Part shown: piece by piece, positions 1 through 10,136 of the stretch
Position numbering within the stretch: the first letter of the stretch is position 1
How the letters are laid out: every line of letters begins with the position of its first letter
NCBI RefSeq assembly: GCF_001938565.1
Contig: NZ_MSYM01000006.1
Location: 1-64,000, forward strand
Length of the DNA: 64,000 nucleotides
Source: Rhodoferax antarcticus ANT.BR
Lineage (GTDB): Bacteria > Pseudomonadota > Gammaproteobacteria > Burkholderiales > Burkholderiaceae_C
Reading direction: 5' to 3'
The notes under the pieces: model-generated
What the model was told of the DNA's origin: nothing
Database searches by the model: none
Seen by the model: the letters and a program-made list of their open reading frames with translations, nothing else
Position numbers and translations under genes: made by a program

Positions 1-1040
1 GATAGATCAGGTGGTCTATTAGGGTAAATAAACTCCGGTGGAGAACGCAATAAGTAATCAAAATATGTTTCACCAAAACTAAAGCCAACAACATGTGTAT
101 CAACCATGTGCAACAGGTTAGCAAATGTTGAAGCGATAGCGCTTATTGTGCCGGCAAAATAAACACCAGACTCCGCCAAACGGACATAACCTTCAATAAT
201 AGTTTCTGTCGCGCCAGTAAAAAGTGTAGATCGTAACGATCCCCACACCTCCATAAATATGGCCAGCAATAAAATTATGAAAAAATGTTTCGCGCTTAAC
301 TTGACAACTTTTCCCTGCGTAGCTGGGACCACAACAAAGAGTGCGAGTAGACCTGATAACACTTCAAGACGTCCTCCCCGAAGCAATATTCCCCAACCTA
401 AAAAATAGAATGCGATGAATAAAACACCTATAAAGTAATTAATTTTCTTAACTCTAATTGCAGAAACAAAAGATAAAACAAGACAGACGACACCAATGGA
501 TTGGAGGTTGCCAAGTAATTGCCCTTGTCCCTCACCCGTGCCATAAACTCCCTCAAAGACTGTTGGGCCATAACTGATGGCGGAAAGATAGCCCGTGATC
601 AATACACCCAGCGAGGACACCCAATAAACAGTTTTCCAATAGGCTGGCTTGATTGATTGAGCGGCGATCATTAAATTAGTATTATTTTTCTTCTTCCACG
701 CAAAAAAGAAACCTGCACTGGCACCAAATAGCGCAATAGATGTTAACGCAAACATTTTTGCACCGATCACTGCAGTTTGAGAATCAATTGCAACAGGAGA
801 AAAGGCGAGATCAGGATTAATTGCCTTAACAATTCCTGCGAAATAACCGATAGTCACAAGTAAGAACAAGCGCGCCTGAAAAAGAACAGAATAGCTAAAT
901 TTAACAAGCGAGACAACCAGCGTCAAAATACCAACAGCGACAAACCACCAGCCATAATTTTTAAATAAAATTGGATCTAAATATATCAAGAAACCAAGGC
1001 CTGCATTTAATAGATGTGCCAAGTAAAATAGGCCATCCAT
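1..1040 (-). CDS. Wzy-like O-antigen/oligosaccharide repeat-unit polymerase, partial (3' end beyond window)
   Basis: One frame stays open on the minus strand from an ATG at 1040 to the window edge (346 codons visible, no stop). The product is strongly hydrophobic, with about nine or more membrane segments and short Lys/Arg-rich connectors, as in Wzy-type polymerases that join lipid-linked repeat units in the periplasm. It follows the FkbM gene closely. A GTG at 1067 overlaps that gene's TGA (GTGA) and is an equally plausible, translationally coupled start. No specific polymerase family signature is visible, so the function rests on topology plus position in a Wzx/GT/acyltransferase cluster. 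Codon use is AT-rich like its neighbours. Another polytopic polysaccharide protein is the main alternative. Confidence 0.7.
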   Translation of the reverse strand, partial: MDGLFYLAHLLNAGLGFLIYLDPILFKNYGWWFVAVGILTLVVSLVKFSYSVLFQARLFLLVTIGYFAGIVKAINPDLAFSPVAIDSQTAVIGAKMFALTSIALFGASAGFFFAWKKKNNTNLMIAAQSIKPAYWKTVYWVSSLGVLITGYLSAISYGPTVFEGVYGTGEGQGQLLGNLQSIGVVCLVLSFVSAIRVKKINYFIGVLFIAFYFLGWGILLRGGRLEVLSGLLALFVVVPATQGKVVKLSAKHFFIILLLAIFMEVWGSLRSTLFTGATETIIEGYVRLAESGVYFAGTISAIASTFANLLHMVDTHVVGFSFGETYFDYLLRSPPEFIYPNRPPDL

Positions 1041-1063
1041 ATAAACACTATTTTTCTGGCTAT

Positions 1064-1894
1064 TCACATTGCCGCCGGAGTTAACGATAATGAAACTTTG
1101 GTAGAGTTAGGAATAATCCGAGTACCAAATATATTGGCTTGCATATCGAAGCCACAACTCACTTCTATTTTCTTATACGGTGAAGCAGGGCTAAAGAGTG
1201 TTTTTATGTAGTACCTAAAACCCGCATGTGAAAGCCCAGCTAATATTTTTTCCAAGTCTTGGCTATTATTTGGCTCACTGTGATATTCGCAAAATATATT
1301 TTGCACACTAACAAGCTGATCCTTGATCGTTTCAAAAACAAGACGCTCTCCTCCTTCGATATCGATCTTCAGGAAATCAATATGATTATGCGAGGACAAC
1401 ATATTTGAAAGTGAAACTGCCCGAACAGCTACACCGCTAGCGGAAACACGCCCACCGTCCCCCCCTTCCTGCATAAAAAATATCTCCGTATCGTGTGTCC
1501 ATGCAGCCACATTCAGGACAGTTACATTATCAAAACCAAAGCTCTCTATATTTTTCTTCAATACTGCGTAAATTTTTGGATCAGCTTCAATTGCAATAAT
1601 TTTTGCATTGGGGTATTTCAGTTTGAAGAAGATAGTCGCCAAACCAATATTTGCACCAACATCAAAAATCACAGGTGATTCTGTTGATGATTCAAAATCA
1701 TAAATTCCATTGGCAAATATTTCGTAATACGCGCCCAGAAAAGACCCAAAGTCGTGAAAGAATAATGTTTTACCTAAAAATTTTAGAGCCCCACCTTCAC
1801 CCCGTTTTGCATTCAAATGCAATAACCGATATAGATAGAACTGCCGCCACTCTTTTTTACCTATTAGCCGACGAAAAATCAATACGAAGTTCAT
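1064..1894 (-). CDS. FkbM-family SAM-dependent methyltransferase
   Basis: A 276-residue protein if started at the ATG at 1894. That start has an AGGTG ribosome-binding site and lies 13 bases after the preceding glycosyltransferase stop. The longer open frame (to 1975) overlaps that gene and lacks support. The SAM-binding motif I, FDVGANIG, is at about residues 77-84, and a later DFLKIDIEGGE segment (about residue 175) is typical of the FkbM family. Family members O-methylate sugars or glycolipids. In this cluster it probably methylates a repeat-unit sugar, but the acceptor cannot be read from the sequence. Base composition is AT-rich, like the genes on both sides. Confidence 0.85.
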   Translation of the reverse strand: MNFVLIFRRLIGKKEWRQFYLYRLLHLNAKRGEGGALKFLGKTLFFHDFGSFLGAYYEIFANGIYDFESSTESPVIFDVGANIGLATIFFKLKYPNAKIIAIEADPKIYAVLKKNIESFGFDNVTVLNVAAWTHDTEIFFMQEGGDGGRVSASGVAVRAVSLSNMLSSHNHIDFLKIDIEGGERLVFETIKDQLVSVQNIFCEYHSEPNNSQDLEKILAGLSHAGFRYYIKTLFSPASPYKKIEVSCGFDMQANIFGTRIIPNSTKVSLSLTPAAM

Positions 1895-1907
1895 AGAGTC
1901 ACACCTG

Positions 1908-2969
1908 TTACGCGGGAAAGTCTTTGCCAAAATTATTGTATTTACCGAGTCCGCCCAAGAAATATTTCTGCGCAAAATGCAGCGACTTCATGACGGTTAT
2001 AACCAATAGCCGCCTGATCCAGGACGGAATAGTTGTGAGCAATCCAAAGTTGTCTCTAACTTCTTTGGCCGCAGCAGAGGCTTGTTCAAAATACCCAGCT
2101 CTCGATCTAGAAATAAAAATCCTAAGTACACGCAGGCCATATGCATTTTTCCATTTTCTGAATTGCCGATCAAGCAAAGAAAAATTATTTATTCCTAATG
2201 CTAATTTCCTGCGCTGTATTTCTATGTACGCATTTTTAATGGCTGCGTTGAACTCTCTGTGCATATTTACACTACCCACTCTGTTGCTCCAGTTACCTGA
2301 ATGTCGGCGATTAATTACTCCATAATATGGTGCATAAATTAGTTTATGTTTAAATCCCGTTCTGATAAAGAAATCCGTATCAGACAACTCGTAACTGGAA
2401 TCAAAGGGGCCACAACTCATCCAAACTTTCCTCTTAAATATCCATGTTGATGGATGAAATGGCCAGTTGAAATACTTCGCCATGTATTCGATTATCGAGT
2501 TATCAGAAATAACGATTGGCTCATTACTTTTTAAGGGTGATTTCTCTATCACCGCGGTTCCATCATCACGGCAATTGGAGTTAATAAATCCAGCATGGAG
2601 AAAGTCAACAGTCTTGTCAGACACAAATACTTTTAAAGCATTCTCCAAATGATCTGGAGTGAACATGTCATCATCTGAGCACCACGCAATTAGATCACCC
2701 GTCGATGCCTCTATAACCCTATTCCAGTTAGGCACACCTCCACTATTTTTTGCATTTTCAACAATTTTCAGAATTGGAATTTCTTTCTGTAGTTCGCGTA
2801 ACACTTCAAGTGTATTATCAGGAGAGCAGTCGTCGCTAACTACAATTTCATCTGGCTTTAACGTCTGCCCCCAAGCCGCCAGTACAGCCTCACGCACCAT
2901 TTTTGCGCGGTTGTATGTGGCAATTACCACAGATATTGTTGGTCGCATTTGAGTCATGTTGTTATCCAT
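1908..2969 (-). CDS. Family 2 glycosyltransferase
   Basis: A 353-residue GT-A fold inverting glycosyltransferase. The N-terminus TISVVIATYNR (11-21) begins the nucleotide-binding fold. SDD (45-47) and the metal/nucleotide-binding triple Asp in WCSDDDM (99-101) are present, and a basic C-terminal third follows. The start is supported by AGAGGA eight bases upstream. It probably adds one sugar of the O-antigen/EPS repeat unit on undecaprenyl phosphate at the inner face of the membrane. Donor and acceptor are unknown. It sits in the same run as the acyltransferase upstream (11-base gap) and FkbM downstream. Confidence 0.88.
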   Translation of the reverse strand: MDNNMTQMRPTISVVIATYNRAKMVREAVLAAWGQTLKPDEIVVSDDCSPDNTLEVLRELQKEIPILKIVENAKNSGGVPNWNRVIEASTGDLIAWCSDDDMFTPDHLENALKVFVSDKTVDFLHAGFINSNCRDDGTAVIEKSPLKSNEPIVISDNSIIEYMAKYFNWPFHPSTWIFKRKVWMSCGPFDSSYELSDTDFFIRTGFKHKLIYAPYYGVINRRHSGNWSNRVGSVNMHREFNAAIKNAYIEIQRRKLALGINNFSLLDRQFRKWKNAYGLRVLRIFISRSRAGYFEQASAAAKEVRDNFGLLTTIPSWIRRLLVITVMKSLHFAQKYFLGGLGKYNNFGKDFPA

Positions 2970-2980
2970 TTATTTTCCTC

Positions 2981-3619
2981 TTAATGCAAATCATCAGTGA
3001 AACAGTCGGTTGACTGCAATCGCTTAATCACTCTTGCAGGTACCCCTGCAATTACGCAGTTACACGGCATTGTTTGTGTCACAACGGCTCCGCTTGCAAT
3101 AACGCAATTATCACCAATTTTCACACCTTTAAGTACAGTTACGCGGGAGCCTATAAACACATTTTCACCAATTTCAACAGCGGATGTTTGATGCTGACCA
3201 CTAAATCGTTTGGTAGGATGTGTCTCATGAAAGTCGGAGTCGTAGACAGTAAAATCTGTTCCAATAATAGTATTTTTTCCAATCTTCACTCTTGTACGCT
3301 CAGCAATAATACAAGCATTATTACTTATCCAAACACCATCTTCGATCACTACTTCTGATTCAATATCACGCGCCTCTATGTGTATGTAGCCACTTAAATA
3401 ATACGGGGAAGGCCAAACTCCCAAGTTACATTTACCAAGGCTAATTTTTCCAAGGCCTGTCATCAGCACTGGTTGATGACAGTGTGCTAAGCTATTGAAA
3501 CTTTGTGAATCCGAAAGAATTCTGTATTTTAATACACGAATTTTTTGATAAATAACAAGCATAAATAATTTAAATCTGCGTACTATCCGAGAATAAAAGC
3601 TTCGCTTATTATTACGCAT
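2981..3619 (-). CDS. Left-handed beta-helix (hexapeptide) acyltransferase, WbbJ/maltose-acetyltransferase-like
   Basis: A 212-residue protein. From about residue 60 to 200 it carries hexapeptide-repeat turns (for example IEDGVWI, IGKNTIIG, IGENVFIGSRV, IGDNCVIASGAVV, IAGVPARVI). The SDFHETHP segment resembles the His-containing active site of the acetyltransferase subgroup, which uses acetyl-CoA to O-acetylate sugars. The start overlaps the end of the flippase gene by 8 bases, so translation is probably coupled. It most likely O-acetylates a repeat-unit sugar or its lipid-linked precursor. The basic N-terminal ~35 residues are outside the catalytic domain. Confidence 0.85.
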   Translation of the reverse strand: MRNNKRSFYSRIVRRFKLFMLVIYQKIRVLKYRILSDSQSFNSLAHCHQPVLMTGLGKISLGKCNLGVWPSPYYLSGYIHIEARDIESEVVIEDGVWISNNACIIAERTRVKIGKNTIIGTDFTVYDSDFHETHPTKRFSGQHQTSAVEIGENVFIGSRVTVLKGVKIGDNCVIASGAVVTQTMPCNCVIAGVPARVIKRLQSTDCFTDDLH

Positions 3620-4874
3620 GTTGTTTCATTTTTTTTATTTCAAATATCGCCAAGTACGCCATCGCACCCCAGTGCAGCAAGTAATTAATCGCGTATGCCA
3701 TAGTCACACCAACGAGGCCAAATTGATTAATTAACAACCAACTAAAGCCTAAAAAGAAAGTAGAAAATATTATTTCCGAAATAACAAAAGCTTTAACCAT
3801 TGCCCTGCCAACCAAAATATATCCAAGTATCCATGATCCGATTTTTAATACATCTCCTAGCAATTGCCAGGCAAAAAGCTCGCGCATCGGGTTGAAATCT
3901 TCAGTAAATAAAGTGCGAATAATGAAATCCCTGAGCAGATAAATAGTCAATGCGCCAATAGTTACGACAGGCATAACAAAACGATAAACCTTGAAGATTT
4001 CCGCTTTCAGTTCTGTTGCGGTACGAATTGCGGCAAGTCTAGGCAAGTAATAAACAGACAAGGTTGAGGTTGCCATCATGACGAATATGCCACTGATATT
4101 CCAAGTTGCTTGCCAATAACCTGCTTCTGTCAAGCTGAGATGACTTGCCAGGTAGTCGCGGATCAACATATAGCTAATCGGCACAACCATCGCGGATGTG
4201 ATTCCCATGATGGCAAAGCCAGATAGCTCGCGTACTGCGGGCTGATCAATCTTCCCCATAAGAAAACGCACTTTAAACCAATGACACCGGGTGACCATCA
4301 CTGCGGTTGACATTAACACGATTGCTGGATTGATGGTAAAAGCCAGCAGGGCACCATACAATCCAAAACTATAGGTAAGCAAGCCAGTTACGAACAGGCT
4401 GAAAAGACTTCCCGTTATATTGGCAATAACATAAATGCCAACTTCTTTTTTGCCATTTACGATGGCTAGCAACAAGTTATTCGCAGCCATTGCAGGTAAA
4501 AATAGAGCTATCCAGACAAATAAGCTGGACATATCTGGCCGATGCAACAGCCATTCGGATATCCAATCGCGCGTCAACAACAAAGCAAAGCCAGCAAATA
4601 GTGCAGCAACTAGAGAGAACAACATTGCGGTTTGCCATACCTTGTGCTGCTTAGCTTCATCATCGAAATGCTGAGCTGTAATCTTGGTGACACCCTGGGC
4701 TAGAAGTCCACCAGCAAGACTCGCCAAGATAGAAACCGCATTCTGAAATTGACCAATAATTGCATAGCCGGTGGGGCCAACATACACTGCTAGTATTTTG
4801 TTCAGTACTATGCCGCTTGCAATTTTTATCGCTACGGAGATCCCGTTAAGCAGGCTTGTTTTGACTAAGCTCAT
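3612..4874 (-). CDS. wzx: Wzx-type O-antigen flippase (WzxE-like polysaccharide transporter)
   Basis: A 420-residue polytopic membrane protein with about 12 predicted helices, the usual size of Wzx proteins. The N-terminus ([46 protein letters not shown]) closely resembles the WzxE/O-antigen translocase group of the MATE/MVF superfamily. Such proteins flip undecaprenyl-linked repeat units to the periplasm. The ATG overlaps the preceding aminotransferase stop as ATGA, indicating translational coupling. Together with the polymerase at 1-1040 and the Wzz-like protein at 16840-17745 it makes a complete Wzx/Wzy-type assembly set. Confidence 0.88.
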   Translation of the reverse strand: MSLVKTSLLNGISVAIKIASGIVLNKILAVYVGPTGYAIIGQFQNAVSILASLAGGLLAQGVTKITAQHFDDEAKQHKVWQTAMLFSLVAALFAGFALLLTRDWISEWLLHRPDMSSLFVWIALFLPAMAANNLLLAIVNGKKEVGIYVIANITGSLFSLFVTGLLTYSFGLYGALLAFTINPAIVLMSTAVMVTRCHWFKVRFLMGKIDQPAVRELSGFAIMGITSAMVVPISYMLIRDYLASHLSLTEAGYWQATWNISGIFVMMATSTLSVYYLPRLAAIRTATELKAEIFKVYRFVMPVVTIGALTIYLLRDFIIRTLFTEDFNPMRELFAWQLLGDVLKIGSWILGYILVGRAMVKAFVISEIIFSTFFLGFSWLLINQFGLVGVTMAYAINYLLHWGAMAYLAIFEIKKMKQHA

Positions 4875-5983
4875 TGATTCTCTATTTTCGATAGTGCTGT
4901 TCGTACAGACTGCATCACGTGCGTGATATCCGGACCAAACATTGCTGGCCCCATGGGCAGGCTGAGCACATCATCAGCCATGCGCTCGGCCAATGGAAAA
5001 GACCCCTGCGCCCTGTTGGCGTGCGCATATGCACGTTGCAGATGTGGGGGAATAGGGTAATGAATCAGCGTGCCCACTCCAGCATCGGTCAATGCCTGCT
5101 GCAAGGCATCGCGTTGGGGGTGTTGCACCACATACAGGTGCCAGACAGGCTCGGCCCAGTCGAGCACATAAGGTAAGGTCAGACCGCAGTTGGCCAAGCC
5201 TTGCTGGTAGCGCTGTGCAACATCAGTGCGGCGGGCATTCCATGCGTCAAGGTGGGCGAGTTTGACGCGCAAAATTGCCGCTTGCAGTGGGTCAAGGCGG
5301 CTGTTGTAGCCCTGCATCTCGTTAACGTACTTCACCCGCGAACCATAGTTACGCAGCACACGGATTCGGTCGGCTATTTGCGGATCATTGGTCGTCACTG
5401 CACCACCGTCACCCATGGCGCCCAGATTTTTGCCGGGATAAAAGCTCCACGTGACAGCATCGCCATGTGCGCCCAGGCGTTGGCCTTTGTAGCGTGCGCC
5501 GTGTGCTTGTGCGCCGTCTTCAAGCACGCGCAGTCCGTGCTTGCGCGCAATGGACAAGATCGGGTCCATGTCGGCAGGCTGGCCGTACAGGTGCACGGGC
5601 AGGATGACTTTGGTGCGCGGGGTGATGGCCGCTTCAATCAACGCTGGGTTGATATTGAAGGTGCGCGCATCGGGCTCAACCGGTACCGGCATGGCTCCGC
5701 ATTGGCTGACGGCCAGCCAAGTGGCGATATAGGTATTGCTGGGGACGATGACTTCGTCGCCCGGTCCCACGGCCATGGCGCGCAGGGCCAGGTGCAGGGC
5801 ATCCAAGCCGTTGGCTACGCCTACCGCGTGGGCCGCACCGCAGTACGTGGCGTATTCAGCCTCAAACTGATCGACCTCACCCCCGCCAATGAACCAACCG
5901 GAGCTGACGACACGGGCAATGGCCTCGTCCAGTTCTTGTTTGAGTTCTAAATACGGGGCTTTTAAGTCAAGAAAGGGGATCAA
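4871..5983 (-). CDS. DegT/DnrJ/EryC1 (FdtB/QdtB-like) sugar aminotransferase, TTG start
   Basis: PLP-dependent aminotransferase. The chosen TTG start at 5983 gives 370 residues beginning MIPFLDLK, the normal family start. AGGAG lies seven bases upstream, and the TTG overlaps the previous stop as TTGA. The longer frame to 6106 is unsupported. The PLP-binding lysine is Lys185 in [16 protein letters not shown], and [11 protein letters not shown] (153-163) holds the cofactor-binding Asp. The exact context (next to a ketoisomerase/acetyltransferase fusion) matches the FdtB/QdtB enzymes that make dTDP-3-amino-3,6-dideoxy sugars. GC content rises here relative to the downstream AT-rich genes. Confidence 0.88.
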   Translation of the reverse strand: MIPFLDLKAPYLELKQELDEAIARVVSSGWFIGGGEVDQFEAEYATYCGAAHAVGVANGLDALHLALRAMAVGPGDEVIVPSNTYIATWLAVSQCGAMPVPVEPDARTFNINPALIEAAITPRTKVILPVHLYGQPADMDPILSIARKHGLRVLEDGAQAHGARYKGQRLGAHGDAVTWSFYPGKNLGAMGDGGAVTTNDPQIADRIRVLRNYGSRVKYVNEMQGYNSRLDPLQAAILRVKLAHLDAWNARRTDVAQRYQQGLANCGLTLPYVLDWAEPVWHLYVVQHPQRDALQQALTDAGVGTLIHYPIPPHLQRAYAHANRAQGSFPLAERMADDVLSLPMGPAMFGPDITHVMQSVRTALSKIENQ

Positions 5984-6933
5984 GTTGTCGCTCCTGCAAT
6001 TTGACAGAATTCTGAATAATCGCGAATGTAGTCCGCACCGTCGTAGTAGTGCGATGCAAACACCAATAGCACGGCATTTGCCGAGTACTTGTATTGAATG
6101 CCCCACACCATGGGTGGCAGATGAATGCCTACATCAGGCCGGTCGAGCAGGAACTCCTGGCGGTTTACTCCGTCATCGGCCACCACCGCGCAACTGCCAC
6201 GCACACAAATCAAGAATTGATGGCATTCGCGGTGCGCGTGCTCGCCACGTGTTTCCACACTAGGCACGTCGAACACCATGAAATAGCGTTTGGCCGGAAA
6301 CGGAATGCTGCGGTCAAACTCGCCAACTGTGAGGCTGCCGCGAATGTCGGCTACACGAGTCATTTGATGGAGGTTAACGCCCTCGACACGAGTAGATGTA
6401 ACACCCACCACAAGCTTGGTCGACGCAGTGTCGACAACAGTGCCCCGTGCAGCATCCACATAGCCTACGATCTTTGCTGGGTTACCTACTACCACCGCAT
6501 TAGGCGGCACGGATCGCGTGACCACGGCCCCAGCTGCCACCATGGCTTTGCGGCCAATAACTACACCCGGTAAGATCACAGCACCCGCACCGATGGATGC
6601 GCCATCGTGGATGGTGGTTACGAGAAATTCCTCTGGCTTTTGCCGACTGCGTGGAAACCTGTCGTTAGTAAACGATGCGTTGGGGCCTATGAATACATCG
6701 TTACCTACGCGCAAACCGTCCCAAAGCTGGACACCACTCTTGATGGTGACGCGGTCGCCTACCACCACGTCGTTCTCGATCAGGCAGTGTGAGCAGATGT
6801 TGGTATCCCGCCCGATCTTGGCACCAGGCAGCATAACAACATACTGCCAAACACGTGTGCCCGTGCCGATGACGGTGGACTGGACGTCCGACATTGGGTG
6901 AATAAACGGCTGGTTCATTGGTGATTGATTCAT
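5980..6933 (-). CDS. WxcM-like bifunctional protein: hexapeptide N-acetyltransferase + FdtA/QdtA-type sugar 3,4-ketoisomerase
   Basis: About 317 residues from the ATG at 6933; several nearby ATGs (6918, 6894) are possible and none has a clear Shine-Dalgarno. The N-terminal ~170 residues form a hexapeptide-repeat acetyltransferase ([49 protein letters not shown]). The C-terminal ~135 residues form a cupin with the FdtA signatures [12 protein letters not shown] and [13 protein letters not shown]. The pair would isomerise dTDP-4-keto-6-deoxyglucose and then acetylate the amino group installed by the adjacent aminotransferase, giving dTDP-Fuc3NAc or dTDP-Qui3NAc. Which epimer cannot be told. rmlB, needed for the substrate, is not in this window. 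Confidence 0.85.
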   Translation of the reverse strand: MNQSPMNQPFIHPMSDVQSTVIGTGTRVWQYVVMLPGAKIGRDTNICSHCLIENDVVVGDRVTIKSGVQLWDGLRVGNDVFIGPNASFTNDRFPRSRQKPEEFLVTTIHDGASIGAGAVILPGVVIGRKAMVAAGAVVTRSVPPNAVVVGNPAKIVGYVDAARGTVVDTASTKLVVGVTSTRVEGVNLHQMTRVADIRGSLTVGEFDRSIPFPAKRYFMVFDVPSVETRGEHAHRECHQFLICVRGSCAVVADDGVNRQEFLLDRPDVGIHLPPMVWGIQYKYSANAVLLVFASHYYDGADYIRDYSEFCQIAGATT

Positions 6934-7110
6934 CTTTATTGGAGTTGCCAGGAACTTAATCACTATTGTTTTTATCTCTGCTTGCATCGGTAACACAAAA
7001 CCTACAACATATATAAGGCAATACTTTTTGCTGGGTAGATGGCTTGGTTTGGGTAATGCCGTCGGCCAAAGCGCTACAGGGACGTAACCCAGCAGGCGCG
7101 CCGCTTGGGC

Positions 7111-8496
7111 TCATGCTGCAACATCCAACGCTGGCACGCCTGATAAGGCCACTCGCCCGACAGAAAGATAGTGCCACCCATCCGACAGCAGCTTTTGTGG
7201 TTGATACAAGTTGCGGCCGTCCACGATGACTTTGCCGCACATGCGCGTTTCCATTTCAGCGAAGTCGGGGGCTCGAAACTGCTGCCACTCTGTGCAAATG
7301 ACCAGCGCGGCTGCATTCTGCAAGGCCGCATATTTGTCGGGGAACAGGGTCAAACCAGGGTTGTTGCCATAGATGCGCTGCGCTTCTGGCATGGCCACAG
7401 GGTCAAAGGCTTGCACTTTGGCACCGGCTTGCCACAAGGCATCCATTAGCGTGCGACTGGGTGCCGCGCGCATGTCGTCGGTGTTGGGTTTAAAGGCCAG
7501 ACCCCACACGGCGATGGTTTTTCCACGCAAGGAAGCTTCGCCATCAAAGTGTGCAGCCAGTTTGGTAAATAGGGTGGTTTTTTGGCGGTTGTTGACGGCC
7601 TCAACCGCCTGCAACAGCTCCGCTTTGTAGCCAATTTTCTCTGCCGTACGGGCCAGGGCTTGCACGTCTTTGGGAAAGCAACTGCCACCGTAGCCACAGC
7701 CGGGGTAGATAAAGTGGTAGCCGATGCGCGGGTCGGCACCTATGCCTTTGCGCACTTCCTCAATGTCAGCGCCCAGCAACTCAGCCATATTGGCTACTTC
7801 GTTCATGAAACTAATTTTGGTGGCGAGCATGGCATTAGCCGCGTATTTGGTGAGTTCTGCGCTGCGCACATCCATAAACAAGGTGCGGTCATGGTTGCGG
7901 TTAAAGGGCTCATACAGCTCGCGCATCAGGGCGCAGGCGCGTTCGTTGGCCGCGGGACCGGTGCCAGTATCTATGCCGATGATGATGCGGTCGGGCTTTA
8001 AAAAGTCACCTACCGCTGCGCCTTCTTTCAAAAATTCGGGATTGGAGACAACGTCAAAGTCAATTGTTTGACCGCGCTCTGACAGCACCTGTGCCATTTG
8101 CGCTTTAACTTTATCAGCAGTGCCCACCGGCACGGTGGATTTGTTGACGATGACGCGGTAGTCAGTCATGTGGGTGGCAATGCTCTGTGCCACGGCCAAT
8201 ACATATTGCAGGTCTGCGCTGCCATCTTCATCGGGCGGGGTGCCTACGGCGTTGAACTGTACCAAGCCGTGCTGCACAGTCTGCGCTGCGTCAGTGGTGA
8301 AGTGCAGTCGACCCTCTTGCACGTTGCGGGCGACTATTGCGTCAAGGCCCGGCTCCCAGATGGGGATGACGCCAGCTTGTAGCTTGTCGATCTTGGCCTG
8401 ATCTACGTCCATGCACAAGACGTCGTGGCCTACCTCAGCCAAGCATGCGCCGGTGACCAAACCTACATAGCCGGTGCCAAAAATGGAGATTTTCAT
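7111..8496 (-). CDS. ugd: UDP-glucose 6-dehydrogenase
   Basis: A 461-residue NAD-dependent enzyme oxidising UDP-glucose to UDP-glucuronate. It has the N-terminal Rossmann motif [18 protein letters not shown] (7-24), [10 protein letters not shown] (152-161), the catalytic cysteine Cys273 in [10 protein letters not shown], and a C-terminal UDP-binding domain ([13 protein letters not shown]). Length is normal for the family. It lies 24 bases downstream of the UDP-glucuronate epimerase gene on the same strand, so the pair would provide UDP-GlcA and UDP-GalA for the surface polysaccharide. The ~180 bases between it and the next gene are less GC-rich and may carry a promoter, but none is convincing. 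Confidence 0.95.
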   Translation of the reverse strand: MKISIFGTGYVGLVTGACLAEVGHDVLCMDVDQAKIDKLQAGVIPIWEPGLDAIVARNVQEGRLHFTTDAAQTVQHGLVQFNAVGTPPDEDGSADLQYVLAVAQSIATHMTDYRVIVNKSTVPVGTADKVKAQMAQVLSERGQTIDFDVVSNPEFLKEGAAVGDFLKPDRIIIGIDTGTGPAANERACALMRELYEPFNRNHDRTLFMDVRSAELTKYAANAMLATKISFMNEVANMAELLGADIEEVRKGIGADPRIGYHFIYPGCGYGGSCFPKDVQALARTAEKIGYKAELLQAVEAVNNRQKTTLFTKLAAHFDGEASLRGKTIAVWGLAFKPNTDDMRAAPSRTLMDALWQAGAKVQAFDPVAMPEAQRIYGNNPGLTLFPDKYAALQNAAALVICTEWQQFRAPDFAEMETRMCGKVIVDGRNLYQPQKLLSDGWHYLSVGRVALSGVPALDVAA

Positions 8497-8520
8497 TGGA
8501 GTGAGCGTGTTGCGGTTAGT

Positions 8521-9573
8521 TCAAAGTTTGAAATGGCTGCGATACCAACGCACAAAGTTGGCCACGCCCTGCACTACCGGGGTGTTGGGTTTAAAGCCAA
8601 TCCACGCATGCAGTTCGTCAGTATTGGCGGCCGTGGCTGGCACATCGCCACTTTGCATGGGCAGGTAGTTCTTTTGGGCGGTGATGCCCAGCGCACTTTC
8701 CAGGGCGTGGATGTATTCCATCAGCGGGGTCGGTTGGTTGTTGCCGATATTGAACACGCGGTAGGGGACGCTGCTGGTGGCAGGGTCTGGGTTGGCAGAG
8801 TCAAAGGCCGGGTTGGGGGTGGCGGGCTTGTCGGCCACGCGGATCACGCCCTCAACAATGTCATCTATGTAAGTAAAGTCGCGCACCATGTTGCCGTTGT
8901 TGAAGATATCAATTGGCTGGCCAGCGAGCATGGCTTTGGTAAACAAAAAAAGCGCCATGTCGGGCCGGCCCCAGGGACCGTACACGGTAAAGAAGCGCAG
9001 CCCAGTGGTGGGCAGACCAAACAGGTGGCTGTAGGTGTGGGCCATAAGCTCGTTGGCCTTTTTTGTGGCCGCATACAGGCTTACCGGATGGTCGACGTTG
9101 TGATGCTCGCTAAACGGCAGCGCCGTATTGCCGCCATACACGCTGGAGCTGCTGGCATACACCAGGTGCTCTACCCCGCTGTTGCGGCAGCCTTCCAGTA
9201 TGTTGATGAAGCCCTGTAGGTTGGAGTCAATGTAGGCGTGGGGGTTGGTGATGGAATAGCGCACGCCGGCCTGGGCCGCCAGATGGATAACACGCTGGGG
9301 TTTTTGCTGTCCAAACAGCAGGGCTATGCCTTGGCGGTCAGCTACATCAAGTTGGTGAAAGTTGAAGTTGGCGTGTGCCTGCAGCTGCGCCAGACGGGCC
9401 TTCTTGAGGGACACGTCGTAGTAGTCGTTCAGATTGTCCAGCCCAATAACGCGGTCGCCCCGCGCCAGCAGGCGCTGGGTAGTGTGCATGCCGATGAAAC
9501 CTGCGGCACCGGTGACCAGCCAAGTGCGGGGCTGACTGGCGGCAATATTTTGGTCGGTTGGGTCAATGTGCAT
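8521..9573 (-). CDS. NAD-dependent epimerase, probable UDP-glucuronate 4-epimerase
   Basis: A 350-residue extended SDR. It has the glycine motif [15 protein letters not shown] near residue 21 and [18 protein letters not shown], which is characteristic of the CapI/LspL-type UDP-glucuronate 4-epimerase group. Catalytic SSSSVYGG and [15 protein letters not shown] (YxxxK) are present. It would convert UDP-GlcA from the neighbouring Ugd to UDP-galacturonate. The reaction is inferred from subgroup resemblance and neighbour; UDP-glucose 4-epimerase activity is the alternative. Confidence 0.88.
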   Translation of the reverse strand: MHIDPTDQNIAASQPRTWLVTGAAGFIGMHTTQRLLARGDRVIGLDNLNDYYDVSLKKARLAQLQAHANFNFHQLDVADRQGIALLFGQQKPQRVIHLAAQAGVRYSITNPHAYIDSNLQGFINILEGCRNSGVEHLVYASSSSVYGGNTALPFSEHHNVDHPVSLYAATKKANELMAHTYSHLFGLPTTGLRFFTVYGPWGRPDMALFLFTKAMLAGQPIDIFNNGNMVRDFTYIDDIVEGVIRVADKPATPNPAFDSANPDPATSSVPYRVFNIGNNQPTPLMEYIHALESALGITAQKNYLPMQSGDVPATAANTDELHAWIGFKPNTPVVQGVANFVRWYRSHFKL

Positions 9574-9591
9574 ATCGAAAAAATCTAGGTG

Positions 9592-10134
9592 TCAAAATGG
9601 CGCCGCATCGCGCAGCGCGAGGCCCTGCTGGTCTTTGGTTGACAAGTTAGGATGTGTTGACAAAGGCCATTTAATGCCGATGGCTGGATCGTCCCAGGCA
9701 ATACATCGCTCATGTTCGGGTGCGTAGTAATCAGTGGTTTTGTATAAAAAGTCCGCCGACTCAGTCAGCACCACAAACCCATGCGCAAACCCAGGCGGCA
9801 CCCACAACTGCTTGTGGTTGTCTTCGGTCAACTTAATGCCCTCCCACTTGCCAAATGTGGGTGACCCCTTGCGGATGTCCACCGCCACATCAAACACCGC
9901 GCCGCGCACCACGCGCACGAGCTTTCCTTGTGGCTGCTGCACTTGGTAGTGCAGGCCGCGCAGCACGCCCTTGGCGCTGCGGCTATGGTTGTCTTGCACA
10001 AAGTTCACGTTCAGGCCGGTAGCCTCGTTGAAGGCTTTTTGGTTGAAGCTTTCAAAGAAAAAGCCACGAGCATCGCCGAACACTTTGGGTTCGATGACGA
10101 GGACGTCGGGGATGGCGGTGGCAATGACGTTCAT
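9592..10134 (-). CDS. rmlC: dTDP-4-dehydrorhamnose 3,5-epimerase
   Basis: A 180-residue cupin-fold enzyme of the dTDP-L-rhamnose pathway. Visible family segments are FFESFNQKAF, the active-site HYQVQQPQGKLVRVVRG, VAVDIRKGSPTFG and WVPPGFAHGFVVL. The start lies 3 bases after the rmlA stop, so the two are co-transcribed and probably coupled. The companion genes rmlB and rmlD are not found in the window and would have to lie elsewhere for rhamnose synthesis. Confidence 0.95.
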   Translation of the reverse strand: MNVIATAIPDVLVIEPKVFGDARGFFFESFNQKAFNEATGLNVNFVQDNHSRSAKGVLRGLHYQVQQPQGKLVRVVRGAVFDVAVDIRKGSPTFGKWEGIKLTEDNHKQLWVPPGFAHGFVVLTESADFLYKTTDYYAPEHERCIAWDDPAIGIKWPLSTHPNLSTKDQQGLALRDAAPF

Positions 10135-10136
10135 GT

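Noticed and set aside
5201-5950. A 249-codon plus-strand frame opposite the aminotransferase
   Set aside because: Shadow frame; the minus-strand PLP enzyme is intact.
8640-8670. A possible sigma-54 -24/-12 promoter (TGGCAC followed by TTGCA)
   Set aside because: The spacing between the two elements is 9 bases rather than the required ~5, and it lies inside the epimerase coding sequence.
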